From Podocnemis expansa (lineage: Eukaryota > Chordata > Testudines > Podocnemididae), in NCBI GenBank assembly GCA_007922195.1, contig ML682224.1, positions 451,921 through 515,920 on the forward strand: a stretch of DNA of 64,000 bases. Direction: 5' to 3'. Made by a program: the position numbers and the translations under genes. Below the pieces are notes generated by a model. The model was not told the DNA's origin, made no database searches, and saw only the letters and a list, made by a program, of their open reading frames with translations. Within the stretch, counting starts at the first letter, position 1, and each line of letters begins with the position of its first letter. Shown one piece after another: positions 9,661-22,033 of this stretch.

Positions 9661-12600
9661 AGTTATAAATCTTAGGAGTGAGGTTATAACTTTTCAGTAA
9701 ATCACTCAGAAACAGCGCACAGTTACTTATCATAATGAGCGGTCAGACCAGTGAACAGCCACACGGTGGATTTCAACCACCTTATATTAAAAAACTTATA
9801 TTGGACAAGGCCTTGTTTTGTGTTCCTTCCCACCCGATTCTCCCCTGAGAAGACATGTCTGTTTTTATGCTTTTCTTACCACTACTGTCTTATGTATAAA
9901 GCTTGCGGTCTTGTATGTGGACTACAGGAATTGCCTTGGTGTGTTATGGCTCATTAGCCATGCAAGGTGTGAAAGGCAGGGAGGGGCTGTGCAGACAGGA
10001 GGAGAGGGAAAGTGGCAAAGCAGCTGAGCTGATTACTGACTGGTAAAGGGGCACCTTTCAGCATCCAGTCCGTGCTGGTCAAGAGGGGGAAAGGTTATTA
10101 TGCAAGTTTCTGTTTATGAGCATTGTCCTGACACAGACTCTGGGCCCTTCCCATCAGCTGTGGCTGGGGAGCAGAGCTCTCAGCTGTGGAGATAAAGTGG
10201 GAATTGTGTGATATTGGAATGAGTGGCAGGCTGGATAATGATTTAGCTGACTCAGCATTGCTAGCCAGTCAGTGCTGAAAAGTTAAAACACTCTGTGGGA
10301 GCAGAGCTGAAGACATGTCACCTAACGGTCTGAGATGCATTCTTACAGGGCTGGCTAGAGCCCAGCCCATTGAAGGAGAATTCAGAAAGACAAAGGAAAT
10401 GTCAGGGTCTGAACAGTCAATATCTAACAATGGGACACTTCAGCAGACAGAACATGTGAAGTCAGTGGGAGTGAACAGGAAAGGGAGAACAGACAGAGCA
10501 GTGACAGGAGCCTTGGATAAGGGCTTTGGAGAGACACAAAACGGAGGGGCAAAGGTCCAGAGAAAAAGAGGAAACCAAGACAAGGGCACAGGAGGGAGTC
10601 CTGACTTGGCCAGTGTGAATGGTATCTTAACCTTTGCTTCTTCTCTGTGCTGACCTAAGGACTCCTCAGTGTTGTGTCCCATCTGACTAATAAACCTGGT
10701 TCTGTTTTGGAAAGACTGTCCATTGTCACTGCAGATACTCACTGAGGGGTGTTGATCCCCAAGGACTGTAAAAGTCCCCAAGCAGGAGTCTATGTCTGTT
10801 GCACTCACTGGGCTGAGCTCACAGTGTGAAACAAGATCACTGGGGCCCAGAGGCTCTGGGAGGAGTTGACGTCCCATGACCTGCCCTTAAGGAGAGGTAA
10901 GACCCCTGGTTTTCTGGCAAACTTAAACCTGTTCTTCCATGGGATTGTTAAAAAGATGGGGCACAGCACAGGTCCTGTAGCTCTGTGATACTTGCTGAGA
11001 CCAACTGTGTGTGACAGAGACCAAACATGAAAGACACACGTTGATCATTCACACATGAGAGTTAAAGTGTTGAAGAATCTTTTTTTTTCTTTGGTAGAAA
11101 TATCTCTAACTTCAGGGCAGTGAGTCTATTTCTGAGATAAGGAATTTTCAGTAGTAACTGTGAGGGGTCACTCTGTTTTTGTGGATCATCAGTTGCTATT
11201 ACACCAATAAAATACAACCGTGTGGGATGGATGAATGGATGGATGGAGTGATGGTATCTCAGGCATGTAGGTTTCCACTTCGCATTTATTCAGCGTTTGC
11301 CATGGGAACTGCTTGTGCCTAATTTTTAAAAAAGTCAGTCAAGTTCCTTTGCACCCTCTAGGTACTCTCCAAATCTCTCAAGTTGAAGCAACAGGCCAGA
11401 AGGTTGAAGGTTTACAATCCCAAACAAGCAGAGGCTCAACTGGAAATGGGGGTGAGGCTTCCAGGCTACCATTTTGGCTCCTCCCATCACAAAGGAGCTC
11501 CTTTCTGCATTTGTCCATTGCTGGTTTGAAAACTGGTAAACAAAGACAGTGCAGTTCGGTCACAGCAGGATCAGCCAAGACACTGTGTCTGCCTTTGTCC
11601 TGCTCTATCATTTCATCAAGGCTGAATCTGGCACAGGGACTGGGAGGCTGGCCAGTGTAGCTCCAGGTGCTGGGGGTTTCTCCACCTTGGCACCTATTGT
11701 GGAGGCCATGATTGAACCAGGCATATTTCAAAGAAATGGGTGGGCACGTACAGTTCCTGTGGCCCTTTGTACTGACACACCTGGGGTCAGGAGGGCCCAG
11801 AGAAGGGATGAACTCCCCCACAGTTCCTGGAGATCCCATTGCTGAGTGAAATCATGAGTGAGCGGCAGAGTGGAGGGAGGACGAAGACGCGGAGCATGGA
11901 CCCCAACATTGACATGTATTGTCACTAATCCTGGTGATCAGTGACTGTCAGAGAGATGTCAACTGAGCTAGTCAGAACACAGAGGTGTTATTGCTCTTCA
12001 GCCAGCTGTAGTTACCTTTTTCTACACTGGCAATTAACTGTGATGGGGCTGTTTCTATCAGTGCCCTAGTCACCTTGTCAGATACAACCATATTTCTTGC
12101 CCAGACTGTGGTGAAGCCAGGACAGGTACCAACATTTATTTCCCAAATTCATACTACAGAGGGATACAGATACAGTCTCCACAACTTATCCACCTTGCTT
12201 GGGTCAGCCACCAGGTGAGTTGTAGAGCCAAGAGTTACCACATAGGTGTTTCCTCTCTAACCTTATGGAGTAATTGGGGGAAGGAGGCACAGCAGCCATG
12301 CAAGCAGCGTAGGAAATTCCTGCCCCTTGCACCAACCCCATTTGTTTTGTCCTGACCCTTGCACAATCCCCCTTGTCATGGAGAGTCTTAGGATCCTCCC
12401 CTGCTGCCTCAGTGAGCTCTGGGGAAAGCTTCACAGCTCTCACCAACTACTGGCTCCCACCCCAGCTCCAGCAGCCACAGGTGGGGTCACAGCTGATGCT
12501 GATACTGGTCTGGGGAGACACTAGACTGCTGTACATAGGCACCTTCCAGCATAAACCTGCTGATGGGGCCAGCCCCAACTGCATCCTTAGCCCAGAACAA

Positions 12601-12826
12601 CTGCCTCATCTGCTTCCTGATGGTTACCCAGAGGATGGTGCAGCCTGATCACCCCAGTCTGGCTGCAGAGCAGAGGGAGAAAATGGTCAGCTCTGTCATG
12701 ATCCAGCCATGAGCCATCAGAAATGTTACACATTGTGGGTTCAGTCCCTTCTCCCTCATGGAGAGTTTCCTACAGGGGCAGGTTGGCCGAGTTCTTACCT
12801 GAGCAGACCACTCCAGTATCATAAGG
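9661..12826. other. Unassigned stretch
   Basis: No gene is recognised. An AATAAA followed by a T/G-rich patch at about 10,688-10,720 and the surrounding text look like the polyadenylation part of an LTR, but I could not find matching ends. Short open frames near 10,315 and 11,378 have no recognisable motif. Confidence 0.4.
11223..11256. repeat. (GGAT)n/(TGGA)n microsatellite
   Basis: Short run of ATGG units with interruptions, seen directly. Confidence 0.85.
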
Positions 12827-15070
12827 ATGAGCAAGGTTGTATGCACCCCATCTGTCATGTTTGCAGTCCCAGAGAACCAACTCATCACCATTGCAGTCAA
12901 CATCACAGTAGCAGACATCCAACCGCAGGTCAAGAACATGAAGAGCTGGACAGCACCTGGACCGGATGTGATCCACACCTACTGGCTAAAGAAACTACCA
13001 GCAGTGCATGAACGCTCAGCAGCACAGATAAACCAGCTGCTAGCAGCAGGCTCCCACCCAGACTGACTAACACAACGAAGGACAGTGCTGATCATGAAAG
13101 ACCCCCACAAGGGAACAGCACCATCCAACTACCGGCCAATAACCTGCCTCCCCACAACATGGAAAGGCCAATCAGGCATCATAGCCGCCAAGCTACAGGA
13201 CCATATGGGCCAGTACATAAGCACAGATCAGAAGGGCATTGGGAACAACACCAGAGGCTCAAAACACCAGCTGCTCATAGATAGAGCAGTCGCCCAAGAC
13301 TCAAAGTCTAGACAGACCAATCTGAACACAACCTGGATTGACTACAGGAAAGCCTACGACTCAATGCCACACACATGGACCTGTGAATGTCTGGCACTGT
13401 ACAAAGTCAACAGGACACTAAGGACCTTCCTCAAAAACTCAATGGGACTGTGGAAGACAATACTGGAGGTCAACTCAAGACAGCTTGCACAAGTGGCCAT
13501 CAAGTGTGGCATATAACAAGGTGATGCATTGTCCCTGCTGCTCTTCTGCATTAGTTTGAACCCCCTCAGCCAGATAATCACAAGGACTGGATACGGATAC
13601 AAGTTACAGAGTGGAACTATCATTAGCCACCTCCTCTACATGGATGGCATCAAGCTGTATGCTAAGAATGAACGAGACATCGACTCGCTAATCCACCTGA
13701 CATGGATCTACAGTGAGGACATTGGGATGTCATTTGGACTGGAGAAGTGTGGCCAGATGGTAGTAAAGAGAGGGAAGGTAGTTAAGACTGATGGGGTGGA
13801 ACTACCAGCAGGCCACATAGCAGACGTACAGATCAGTTACAAGTAGCTTGGCATCCCACAGTCACATGGGAACCACGAGGAGGAGGCAAGGAAGACAGCA
13901 ACATCCAAGTACCACCAAAGGATAAGACAGGTCCTGAAGAGCCAGCTCAATGGGAAGAACAAGATCCACGCCATCAACAGGTATGCCCTGCCAGTCATCA
14001 GATACCCTGCCGGTATAGTGAGCTGGCCAAAGGAGGACATGGAAGCTGCCAATGTGAAGACCCGGAAGCTCCTCACAGTGTATGGAGGTTTCCACCCCAA
14101 ATCCAACACCCAGAGACTATAGACCAGCCAGAAAGAAGGTGGGCGGGGTTTGATGAGTGTCAAAGCCACTGTCCTGGATGAAACCCAGAGCATCCAAGAG
14201 TACGTCAGTAAGATGGCACCCAAAGATGAGCTTCTGAGAGAATGCCTGAGGCAGCAGCAGACATGGGAGGAAGATCAAGCAGAAGAAGTGCCATGGCAAG
14301 ACAAGACCCTGCATGGGATGTACCATCGACAGATAGCTGAGGTGGCTGACATTGGGAAATCCTACCAGTGGCTGGAAAGGGCTGGACTAAAAGACAGCAC
14401 TGAGGCACTGATCATAGCAGCACAAGAACAGGCACTGAGCACCAGATCCATTGAAGCAGGGGTCTACCACACTAGACGGGACCCAAGGTGCAGATTGTAC
14501 AGAGAGGCCTCAGAGACAGTCCAACACATAGTGGCAGGATGTAAGATGCAGGCAGGAACAGCATACACTGAACGGCACAACCAAGTAGCTGGCATTGTGT
14601 ACAGGAACATCTGCACACTGTATCGGCTAGACCCTCCAAAGACCAGATGGGAGATGCCACAGAAGGTCGTGGAGAATAGCAGGGCTAAGATTCTGTGGGA
14701 CTTCCAGATCCAGATGGACAGGCAGGTACTGGCCAATCAACCAAACATCGTGGTAATAGACAAGGACCAGAAGACAGCAGTGGTGATAGATGTAGCAGTG
14801 CCAAGTGTCAGCAACATCAAGAAGAAGGAGTATGAGAAGCTGGAGAAGTACCTGGGCCTGAAAGAGGAACTAGAGAGGATGTGGAAATTGAAGGCCAAAG
14901 TGGTCCCAGTGGTGGTAGGAGCACTTGGGGCTGTGACTCCTAAGCTGGGATAGTGGCTCCAACAACAGATCCCAGGAACAACATCAGAGCTCTCTGTCCA
15001 GAAAAGTGCAGTGCTAGGAACAGCTAAGACACTGCACAGAACCCTCAAACTCCCAGGCCTCTGGTAGAGG
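12827..15070 (+). pseudogene. Dong/R4-type LINE ORF, 5'-truncated copy 1
   Basis: This is a single-ORF LINE whose product carries a central RT and a C-terminal restriction-like endonuclease. Legible in order: RT start ('SWTAPGPD' near 12,945), the TAPSNYRPI block (13,115), motif A (DYRKAYDSMP, 13,340), the GDALSPLL block (13,520), motif C (13,635), a CCHC-like finger near 14,490 and the PD...VIDVAVP endonuclease core (14,735-14,800). Several residues are lost. Motif C reads YMDG instead of YMDD, and the finger's second Cys is Tyr. Stops occur near 13,064, 13,515, 13,844, 14,120 and 14,951. It is close to the copy at 43.5 kb, which lacks the first part. Clade assignment rests on domain order; I could not align it to references. 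Confidence 0.8.
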
Positions 15071-15099
15071 ACCCGAGGCTGAGGAAGACACATACCATC

Positions 15100-15141
15100 C
15101 ATAGGGGGGGGGGGGGAAATTTTTTTTTTTTTTTTTTTTTA
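15100..15141. repeat. Poly-G/poly-T tract at LINE 3' end
   Basis: A G run followed by about 22 T marks the end of Dong/R4-like copy 1. The second copy instead ends in a (TA)n run. A simple-sequence junction fits microsatellite-targeted insertion of this clade (known for Dong) or slippage during priming. Confidence 0.7.
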
Positions 15142-16079
15142 AATAAAGGCATGATCAAAACCAGCACTAGTTTGGAGATACAGTGTGGACAGGATTCCCA
15201 GAAAACCCAATAAGCAAAACTCACTCCACTCAGACGTATGTAGAGCATGTCCACCACTTCTCCATTACCCCCGTGATGACCAACACAGTTTTACCATCCA
15301 CCTCTCAAAGGGGCTGTGGCCTCAGCCCTCCACACCAGATGTCTCCTGCCACCTGTGTATCCATTCACACCACCCTCTGGTCTCTTGCACCACCCACAGA
15401 CTCCCCTACTGGCCATTTGCACTCTCTGCTGGCACCCCCTGCTGGTCACTCATCTTCTGCTGGCTGCTCAAGCCATCCAATAGCTGCTGCCACCACCTAC
15501 TGATCACTCCAACCAAAGCCTACTAGCAACTCCTTAGTGAATTCTGCTCTTAGAGAGAATTTCAACTTTCAGTGATTTTAGTTCTAAGACAACAGAGACT
15601 ACTTCTCTGATCAGAAGAACAAAAATGACTTTACAAGGAGGCATTAAATTTATATTTTAACTATGAGCAGCCGAATTAAGGATTGCCTAAAGCAAGAACA
15701 TTTCTGGTTAAGAGTCAGGGCCAGGGCCGAGGCCTAGCACTCCCATGTCTCCAATCCTGCGCTGAAACCCAGTCCAGCCCCAGCCACTGCCTCTTGCAGG
15801 AGGCTCAAAGCCAGAGGTGGCTGCTGCCTCTGCTCACAAATGGGGCTCAGAGCCTGCTTCTGCCACTGCCAGCTCCAAGCCTCCTGCCACTTGCAGGCCG
15901 TGGCAAGAGCCGAATCCAGCCCCTTCCACTGCACTGCTACTCAGGCATGCCAGACAAGAGATGCAGGCCCTGCTGGCCTCAGTGCAATGATGCCCCTGTC
16001 CTAAGGCACAACCCTTTGCACAGTTGATGCCATCCCTCTCTCTCTCCTTCTCTGTGAGAATATTCTGGCAGTTAATAGA
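15142..16079. other. Unassigned stretch
   Basis: No gene recognised. The segment 15,350-15,530 has repeated 'ctgctgg...cac' phrases. The segment 15,715-16,010 is GC-rich with a CAGGG start and CCCTG end, but no convincing inverted repeat or target duplication. Confidence 0.4.
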
Positions 16080-16467
16080 TGGCTCAGGCAGTGGTGTTAC
16101 AAGGAGGGCTTTGGGATGTATGGGCACTGGGAGGCGTTCATGAACAGAAGATTGTTTGCTAGTGATGGACTACACCTGAGTGGAGAGGGAAACAGACTTC
16201 TGGGAGGGAGGCTAGCTCAATTAATTAAGAGATTTTTAAACTAGGGAGTGTGGGGAGATATTTGGGAAATGCTCGGAGAATCTCTATGCCTGATACTAGC
16301 ATTGAGAGGCAGGAAACTGAATACAGAAAAGACAAAGTTGTGGGAGGCAGTATGGATGTTAGAAAAGTGGGAAGCACAAGTACTGGTCTGATGGGTGATG
16401 TTGGCAGTTGTGAAAAAAGGCCACATTGGGTAAGGAATGTAAGCAAAGCCAAGCAGCAAAAGCTAAA

Positions 16468-19400
16468 ATGTTTATATACCAATGCGAGAAGCCTAGGTAA
16501 TAAAATGGAAGCACTGGAACTACTGGTAGAGGAATTGAAACCAGATATTATAGGGATAACAGAAACATGGTGGAACAGTAGTCACGACTGGTGTATGGGC
16601 ATTGAAGGCTATGCACTCTATAGGAAAGAGATGTAATGGCAAAGGTGGCAGGGTGGCATTGTATATCAATGATGCAATAGAATGCAAACAAATTCAGAGT
16701 GATGGAATTAGCAGGACAGAGTCCATCTGGCTCAAAATCACATTGGAGAAGAAAACTACTAGAGTTTCTCCTGGATTAGTGCTTGGCAGGGGCGTCGCTG
16801 CCCTGGGGAGGGATCCGGGACATGGCCCGCAGGCCCTGCCCCTGGCCTGCAGGCCCCATCCCCTGACCGCAGGCCACTTCCCCTGGCCAGGGGCAGGGCC
16901 GGAAACTGCCGCATGCCACCACAGGTGGCTGGGCCCTGCATCCATAGCCGGGAACGGGGATGGAAGCAGCCGTGTGCAGCTGGGCCCCGGATCCCCAGCT
17001 GGGGACGGGGCTGCTGCGGCCACGGGCATCTGGGTCCTGGATCTCCAGCCCGATTGGGCAGGAGACTGGGGGGAGGAGGCCCACCAGACCTGGGGCACCG
17101 GCGCTGGGATTCGGGGCACATGCCCAGGGTACCCAGTGCCAGCGACGGCCCTGGTGCTTGGGGTGTGTTACAGACCACTGGGATCTGATTTGGACATGGA
17201 TAGAGAACTCTTTAAGGAAGTAAACACTACTGGGAACTGTGTGATTATGCGAGACTTTAACTTCCCAGATATAGACTGGAGAATATGCACTAGCAGCAAT
17301 AAAAGTGCCCAGACTTTCTTTGAGGTGACAGCAGATGAATTTCTCCATCAAGCAGTTTCCAAACCAACAAGAGGAGATGTGATCTTAGATTTGGTATTAG
17401 TCAGTAGTGAGGACCTCATAGAGGAATTAGTTGTAGAGGACATCCAAGGCTCTAGTGACAATGAGCTAATCCAATTTAAACTGAATGGAAGGGTAAACAA
17501 AAATAAATCTGTGACCAGAGACTTTGACTTCAAAAGGGCTAACTTCAAAAAATTAAGGGAATTAGCTAGGGAAGTGGACTGGACCGAAGAATTCATGGAC
17601 TTGAACATTGAGGATGCTTGGAACTGCTTCAAGACAAAGCTGCAGGAACTATCTGAAGCCTGCATTCCAAAGAAGAGGAAAAAAAAAAAATCAGGCATGG
17701 GTTCTAAACCAAGCTGGATGAATGTACATCTTAGATAGATGATTAGGAGGAAATAGAAGGCCTACAAGGAGTGGAAGATGGGAGGGATAGGAAAGGAGGG
17801 TTTTTAGAGGTCAGAGCATGTAGGGATCAAATGAGGAAGGCCAAAAGCCAAGCAGAATTAGACCTTGCAAAGGGAATCAAAACCAATAGTAAAAGGTCCT
17901 TCAGCCATATAAATAGACAGAAAACACAGAAGGATGAAGTTGGATGACTATACACTGAAGATGGGGTAGAGTTCAGGGATAATCTAGGCATGGCTGAAAA
18001 TCTAAATAAGTTCTTTGCCTCTGTCTTTAATGAGGGTGATGGTGAGATTGGGGACAGAGGTCAGGCAGCTAATGGGAATGAGAATGTAGAAGTGGAAATT
18101 ACCATATCTGAGGTAAAAGCCAAGCTTCAGCTGCTTAATGGAACTAAATCAGGGGGCCTGGATAATCTCCATCCGATAATATTGAAGGAACTCACACATG
18201 AAAATGCCAGCCCTTTAGCAAGGATTTTTAACATGTCGGTGAACACAGTGGTTGTGCCTTATGATTGGAGAATTGCTAATGTAGTCCCTATTTTCAAGAA
18301 AGGGAGTAAAAGGGATCCAGGTAACTACAGGCCTGTTAGTTTGACATTAGCAGTATGCAAGGTCTTGGAGAAAATTTTGAAGGAGAAGGTACTTAAGGAT
18401 ATTGAGGAGAATGGTAACTGCAATAAAATACAACATGGCTTTACAAAAAGTAGATCACGCCAGACCAACCTGATCTCCTCTTTTGAGAAGATAACAGATT
18501 TTTTGGATAAAGGGAATGTGGTGGACCTAATTTACTTAGATTTCAACAAGGCATTTGATACAGTTCCACACAGGGAATTATTAGTTAAATTGGGAAAGAT
18601 GGAGATTAATGTGAAAATAGAAAGGTGAATAAAGAACTTGTTACAGGGGTGATTACAAAGGGTAATAGTGAAAAGTGGACTGTCTAGCTGGAAGGAGGTT
18701 ACTAGTGGAGTTCCCCAAGGATCGGTCCTGGGACCCATCTTATTCAACCTTGGCAAACAAAAAGTGGGAATGTGCTAATTAAGTTTGCAGACGACACCAA
18801 GCTGGGAGGTATTGCCAATATGGAGGAGGATCGGGATAGCATACAGAATGATTTGGATGACCTTGTAAAGTGGAGTATTAGAAATAGGATGAAATTCAAC
18901 AATGGGAAGTGCAAGGTCATGCACTTAGGGGACAAATAACAGGAATTTGTCTTATAAGTTAGGAATGCATCAGCTGGAAGTGACGGGGGAGGAGAAGGAC
19001 CTGGGCATACTGGTTTATCACAGAATGACAATGAGTAGCCAATGCGAAGTGACAGTTAAAAAAGCTAATGAGGTCCTGAGGTGCATCAGAAGAGGTATTT
19101 CCAGCAGAGACAAGGAGGTATTAGTACCATTATACAAGGCGCTGGTGCGACCTCATTTAGAATATTGTGTACAGTTCTGGTCACCCATATTTAAGAAAGA
19201 TGAAGTCAGACTGGACCAGGTGCAAAGAAGGGCTACAAGGATGATTCGTGGAATAGAAAATCTTTCCTATGAGAGATGACTTAAAGAGCTTGGTTTGTTT
19301 AGTCTGAGCAAAAGTAGGCTGAGAGGAAATATGATTGCTCTTTATAAATACATTAGAGGGATAAAGACAAGAGGGAGAGGAATTATTTGAATACAGCACC

Positions 19401-19590
19401 AATATGGACACAATAACAAATGGATACAAACTGTCCTTCAGTAAATTTAGGCTTGAAATTAGACACAGATTCCTAACCATCAGAGGAGTAAAGTTCTGGA
19501 ATAGTCTACCAAGGGAAATGGTGGGGGCAAAAACCTTAGGTGCCTTCAAAACCAAGCTTGATAAGTTTATGGAGAGAATGATATGATGTA
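16468..19590 (+). pseudogene. L3/CR1-like ORF2: endonuclease and RT
   Basis: The apurinic-type endonuclease begins with the LYTNARSLGNK block (16,477) and ITETWW (16,555). A one-base shift near 16,625 moves the frame, and the domain continues beyond the hAT insertion (VCYRP, 17,164; DFNFPDIDW, 17,253; SSDNE, 17,453). The RT follows from 17,990: [44 protein letters not shown] stop at about 18,626 and a deletion after GPILF remove part of the palm. The catalytic FADDTKLGG box (about 18,787) survives in another frame. The thumb and C-terminal blocks ([13 protein letters not shown]) follow to 19,280. The enzyme would nick and prime on target DNA; this copy is dead. Confidence 0.85.
16787..17153. 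mobile_element. hAT-type MITE with 8-bp target duplication
   Basis: It starts CAGGGGCGTCGCTG and ends CAGCGACGGCCCTG-like (...CCAGCGACGGCCCTG), so the outer 14 bases are inverted repeats with one mismatch. It is flanked by GTGCTTGG at 16,779-16,786 and again at 17,154-17,161, an exact 8-bp duplication as hAT transposases make. The 367-bp interior is GC-rich and encodes no transposase. Insertion plus duplication adds 375 bases, a multiple of three, and creates no stop in the LINE frame it interrupts. Confidence 0.92.
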
Positions 19591-20104
19591 CAATGTAGCT
19601 TGGCCATTGTCTGTCTTTTACTACTGATGAGGGGTATGATAGTGATCTGGACAGGGGCATTAGACAGAGTGAGTTCTGAGTTATTCCAGAGAAGTTCTTC
19701 TTGACCTGGCTGTTGTGGACTTGCCCTCATGCTCAGGATCTAACTGATCACCATATTTGGGGTCGGGAAGAAATTTTCCCTCAGGGCAGATTGGCTTGGG
19801 CGCTGGTTGTTTTTTTTTTTTTTTTTTCCCTTCCTCTGTAGCATTGGGCACAGCTCACTTGCTGGTTGATTCTCTTTATTAAAGTCTTTAAATCATGATT
19901 TGAGGACTTTAATAGCTCAGTTATGGGTTTGAGGTTCATTGTAGGAATGGATCGGTGAGGTTTTATGGCCTGCAGTGTGCAGGAGGTCAGACTAGATGAT
20001 CATATTGGTCCCTTCTGACCTTAGCATCTATGAGTCTATGAGACAAGACCAAACAATAGGGTTGCTCACTCTTCCAAGTTCTGTGTTGCTGAAGGCGACT
20101 TTTC

Positions 20105-20276
20105 CATCAACTAGGCTAGGGAGGTGGTGGAATCTCTGTCTTTGGAGATATTTAAGGCTCGGTTGGGTAAAAAGCTGGCTAGGATAATTTAGTAAGAGTG
20201 GTCCTGCTTTCTTCGTAGAGGATTGGACTAGATGACCTCATGAGGTCCCTTCCAACCCTATGATTCTATGATTAGG
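20105..20276 (+). mobile_element. CR1 3' tail
   Basis: A short 5'-truncated CR1 tail: 'agggaggtggtggaatctc' at the left, the terminal 'gactagatgacctcatgagg' block, then 'tgattctatgatta'. It follows the L3-like end after about 65 bases of unassigned DNA. Confidence 0.85.
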
Positions 20277-20794
20277 CTAAAACAGTTTGTACAATCAAAA
20301 GGTAGCATGTTATGAAAAGACAATATTTCATTTCTATCTTCAGTTAAAACACAGGTAGTGAACGATTTGTGATCCAACCCAGCCCATATATAATTTACCA
20401 TCATGTTGAGCACCTACTCAGTGAGATTATGTTAAATACCTAATTGTGCTCATGCAAATACAAAGCCCATGAAAATCAATTGCCTCCCTCTTAGCTGCCA
20501 AGTAAGAGAAGTGCCCAGCCTCTAGACCTGGCTTACACATGAATTGGGAGACATTAGAGGATGAGAATTGTATGAACTAGAGAAGAAATCCCTAGTCTCA
20601 CAGGTGTTCTTCAAAAAAAAAAACCTCCCAGTGTAGGGCATTCTTATTGTAGACAAGGACAAGTTGCTAGACCTAGTTTGTGTTGCCCAAATCAGCTCTT
20701 GTAGAAAAGGAATTACCCCAGAGCCATCTGTAACATTGACAGTTCTTAGTGCTCTGTGTGCAGACCATGGCCATTCATGGTAGCTGTAATCTTT
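20277..20794. other. Unassigned stretch
   Basis: Nothing recognised. Confidence 0.4.
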
Positions 20795-21610
20795 GGGTAT
20801 GTCCACATGCAGGTTTTCAAACAAAATAACAGTGGTTATTTTGATTTAAAAATGTTTAGGTCCACATGACGTTTTCTTATTTTGATATAAGGAGCTCCCC
20901 TATTTTGAAAAAAGGAAAATCATTTTGATATAATAAAACCTAGTTTTATATTGAAATGAGGGTTATCTCGAAACTGTGGTTTCAAAATAACCCAGTGTGA
21001 TTGTGTTAAATTGATATGACACACATATCAATATAACAGTTTGACCTTCTGCCTCCCAGGGTGCATGGCACCCTGGAAGGAAGCCCCCCACCAGCATCCT
21101 AGCCAGGGAGGGAAGAGGGGTGCAGGAGGGCACAGGGGGGCCCATTCCCCCTTCCAGCTGGCTGGGTGTGTGGTGCGGGAAACACTAAGTGCCCAGCTCT
21201 CCCCTGCTAGCCAGCACATGGGGAAAGGGAGCCCTGCACGCCCAGCTTCCCTTGCAGATGCTGGGTGGTGGGAGCAGGGATTCCCACACTCCCAGAATTC
21301 CCCCTTCACCTGGCTGGGGGGCGGTGAGAGGGAAGCCAGCGCACCCAGCTTCCCTTGCAGCTGCCGGGTGCACAGGGAAAGGATCCCAGCATGCCTGGCA
21401 GCTGTGGGGAGGGGGGGGCAGGACCGCCGGTTTCCCTGCCTCTACCACCTGGCCAGGTGCAGGGATGCTGGGCTCCAAGTGTTCCTTTCCCGGCACCCCA
21501 CGCTAGGTGCGAAGAAGCCCAGCATGCACCGTTCCATCCTCCCCACCTGGTTGTGCCCGAAGGCTGCAGCCAGTCTGGGGGATATCTTGACAATGACTAT
21601 TACTGGTGCA
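20795..21610. mobile_element. Harbinger-type MITE, right end unclear
   Basis: The left end GGGTATGTCCACATGCAG is followed by TTATTTTGAT and 'tccacatgacgtttt' blocks as in the 7.7 kb MITE. The segment 21,025-21,085 (AACAG-TTTGACCTTCT, then CCAGGGTGCA..GCACCCTGG) matches the autonomous Harbinger's right end at about 58,055-58,105 read on the other strand, so this MITE derives from that lineage. The GC-rich core (21,090-21,560) has an imperfect repeat of about 150 bases ('cccagcttcccttgcag' occurs twice). I do not see a clean right terminal repeat. Confidence 0.6.
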
Positions 21611-22033
21611 GGCCAAGCTGAGGCCTCCTGAGTAGGTTGTGATGCTGTCCTTCACACCCCAGGCCCATCAGTGTTCTCAGGATGGGGAAGGCTCCTTGTA
21701 AACAAGTTACTTGATTCATATGAGGCATACAATAAATGAACAGGCAAAAGTCCAGAGGTATTTAGAACAGAACCATGACTGGCTAACATCACATCTACAT
21801 GAGGCTCTTATCCAAAGAGAACTGTTACATATATTTGAATTAAGGGAAATGTTTTTATTTAGTTTTGCGTCTTCATTTTTTACCATGCCACCCTTCTTTT
21901 ATGCTTGCAGCATCTACCTGATCCTCCTTCCAAACATTCCTTGACATGCAGTTCAGCTGTAATACTGGCTAATCATTCAATGAAGACTGCCTTTGCAGGT
22001 GATAGGATGTGGCTCTGCTTCTGTCTTCCTTCT
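21611..22033. other. Unassigned stretch
   Basis: AT-rich DNA with nothing recognised. Confidence 0.4.

Larger units (their letters stand above)
16080..20040 (+). mobile_element. L3/CR1-like LINE, long copy
   Basis: It spans an endonuclease-RT ORF and a full 3' tail. The tail runs from about 19,590, has an AT-rich 'cattaaagtcttt' patch and ends with the 'gtcagactagatgatcatattggtc' type of terminus and 'atctatgagtctatgag' repeats at 20,020-20,041. It differs from the canonical CR1 copies at 5, 28 and 40 kb in both protein and tail, so it is a separate lineage. A hAT MITE sits inside the endonuclease region. The 5' boundary is approximate. Confidence 0.8.

Noticed and set aside
15715..16010. 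hAT-like element with CAGGG and CCCTG ends
   Set aside because: Inner parts of the ends are not complementary and no 8-bp duplication is seen.
21028..21631. Open frames of about 100-196 codons
   Set aside because: Same situation: a repetitive GC-rich MITE core, translations are low-complexity and mirrored on both strands.
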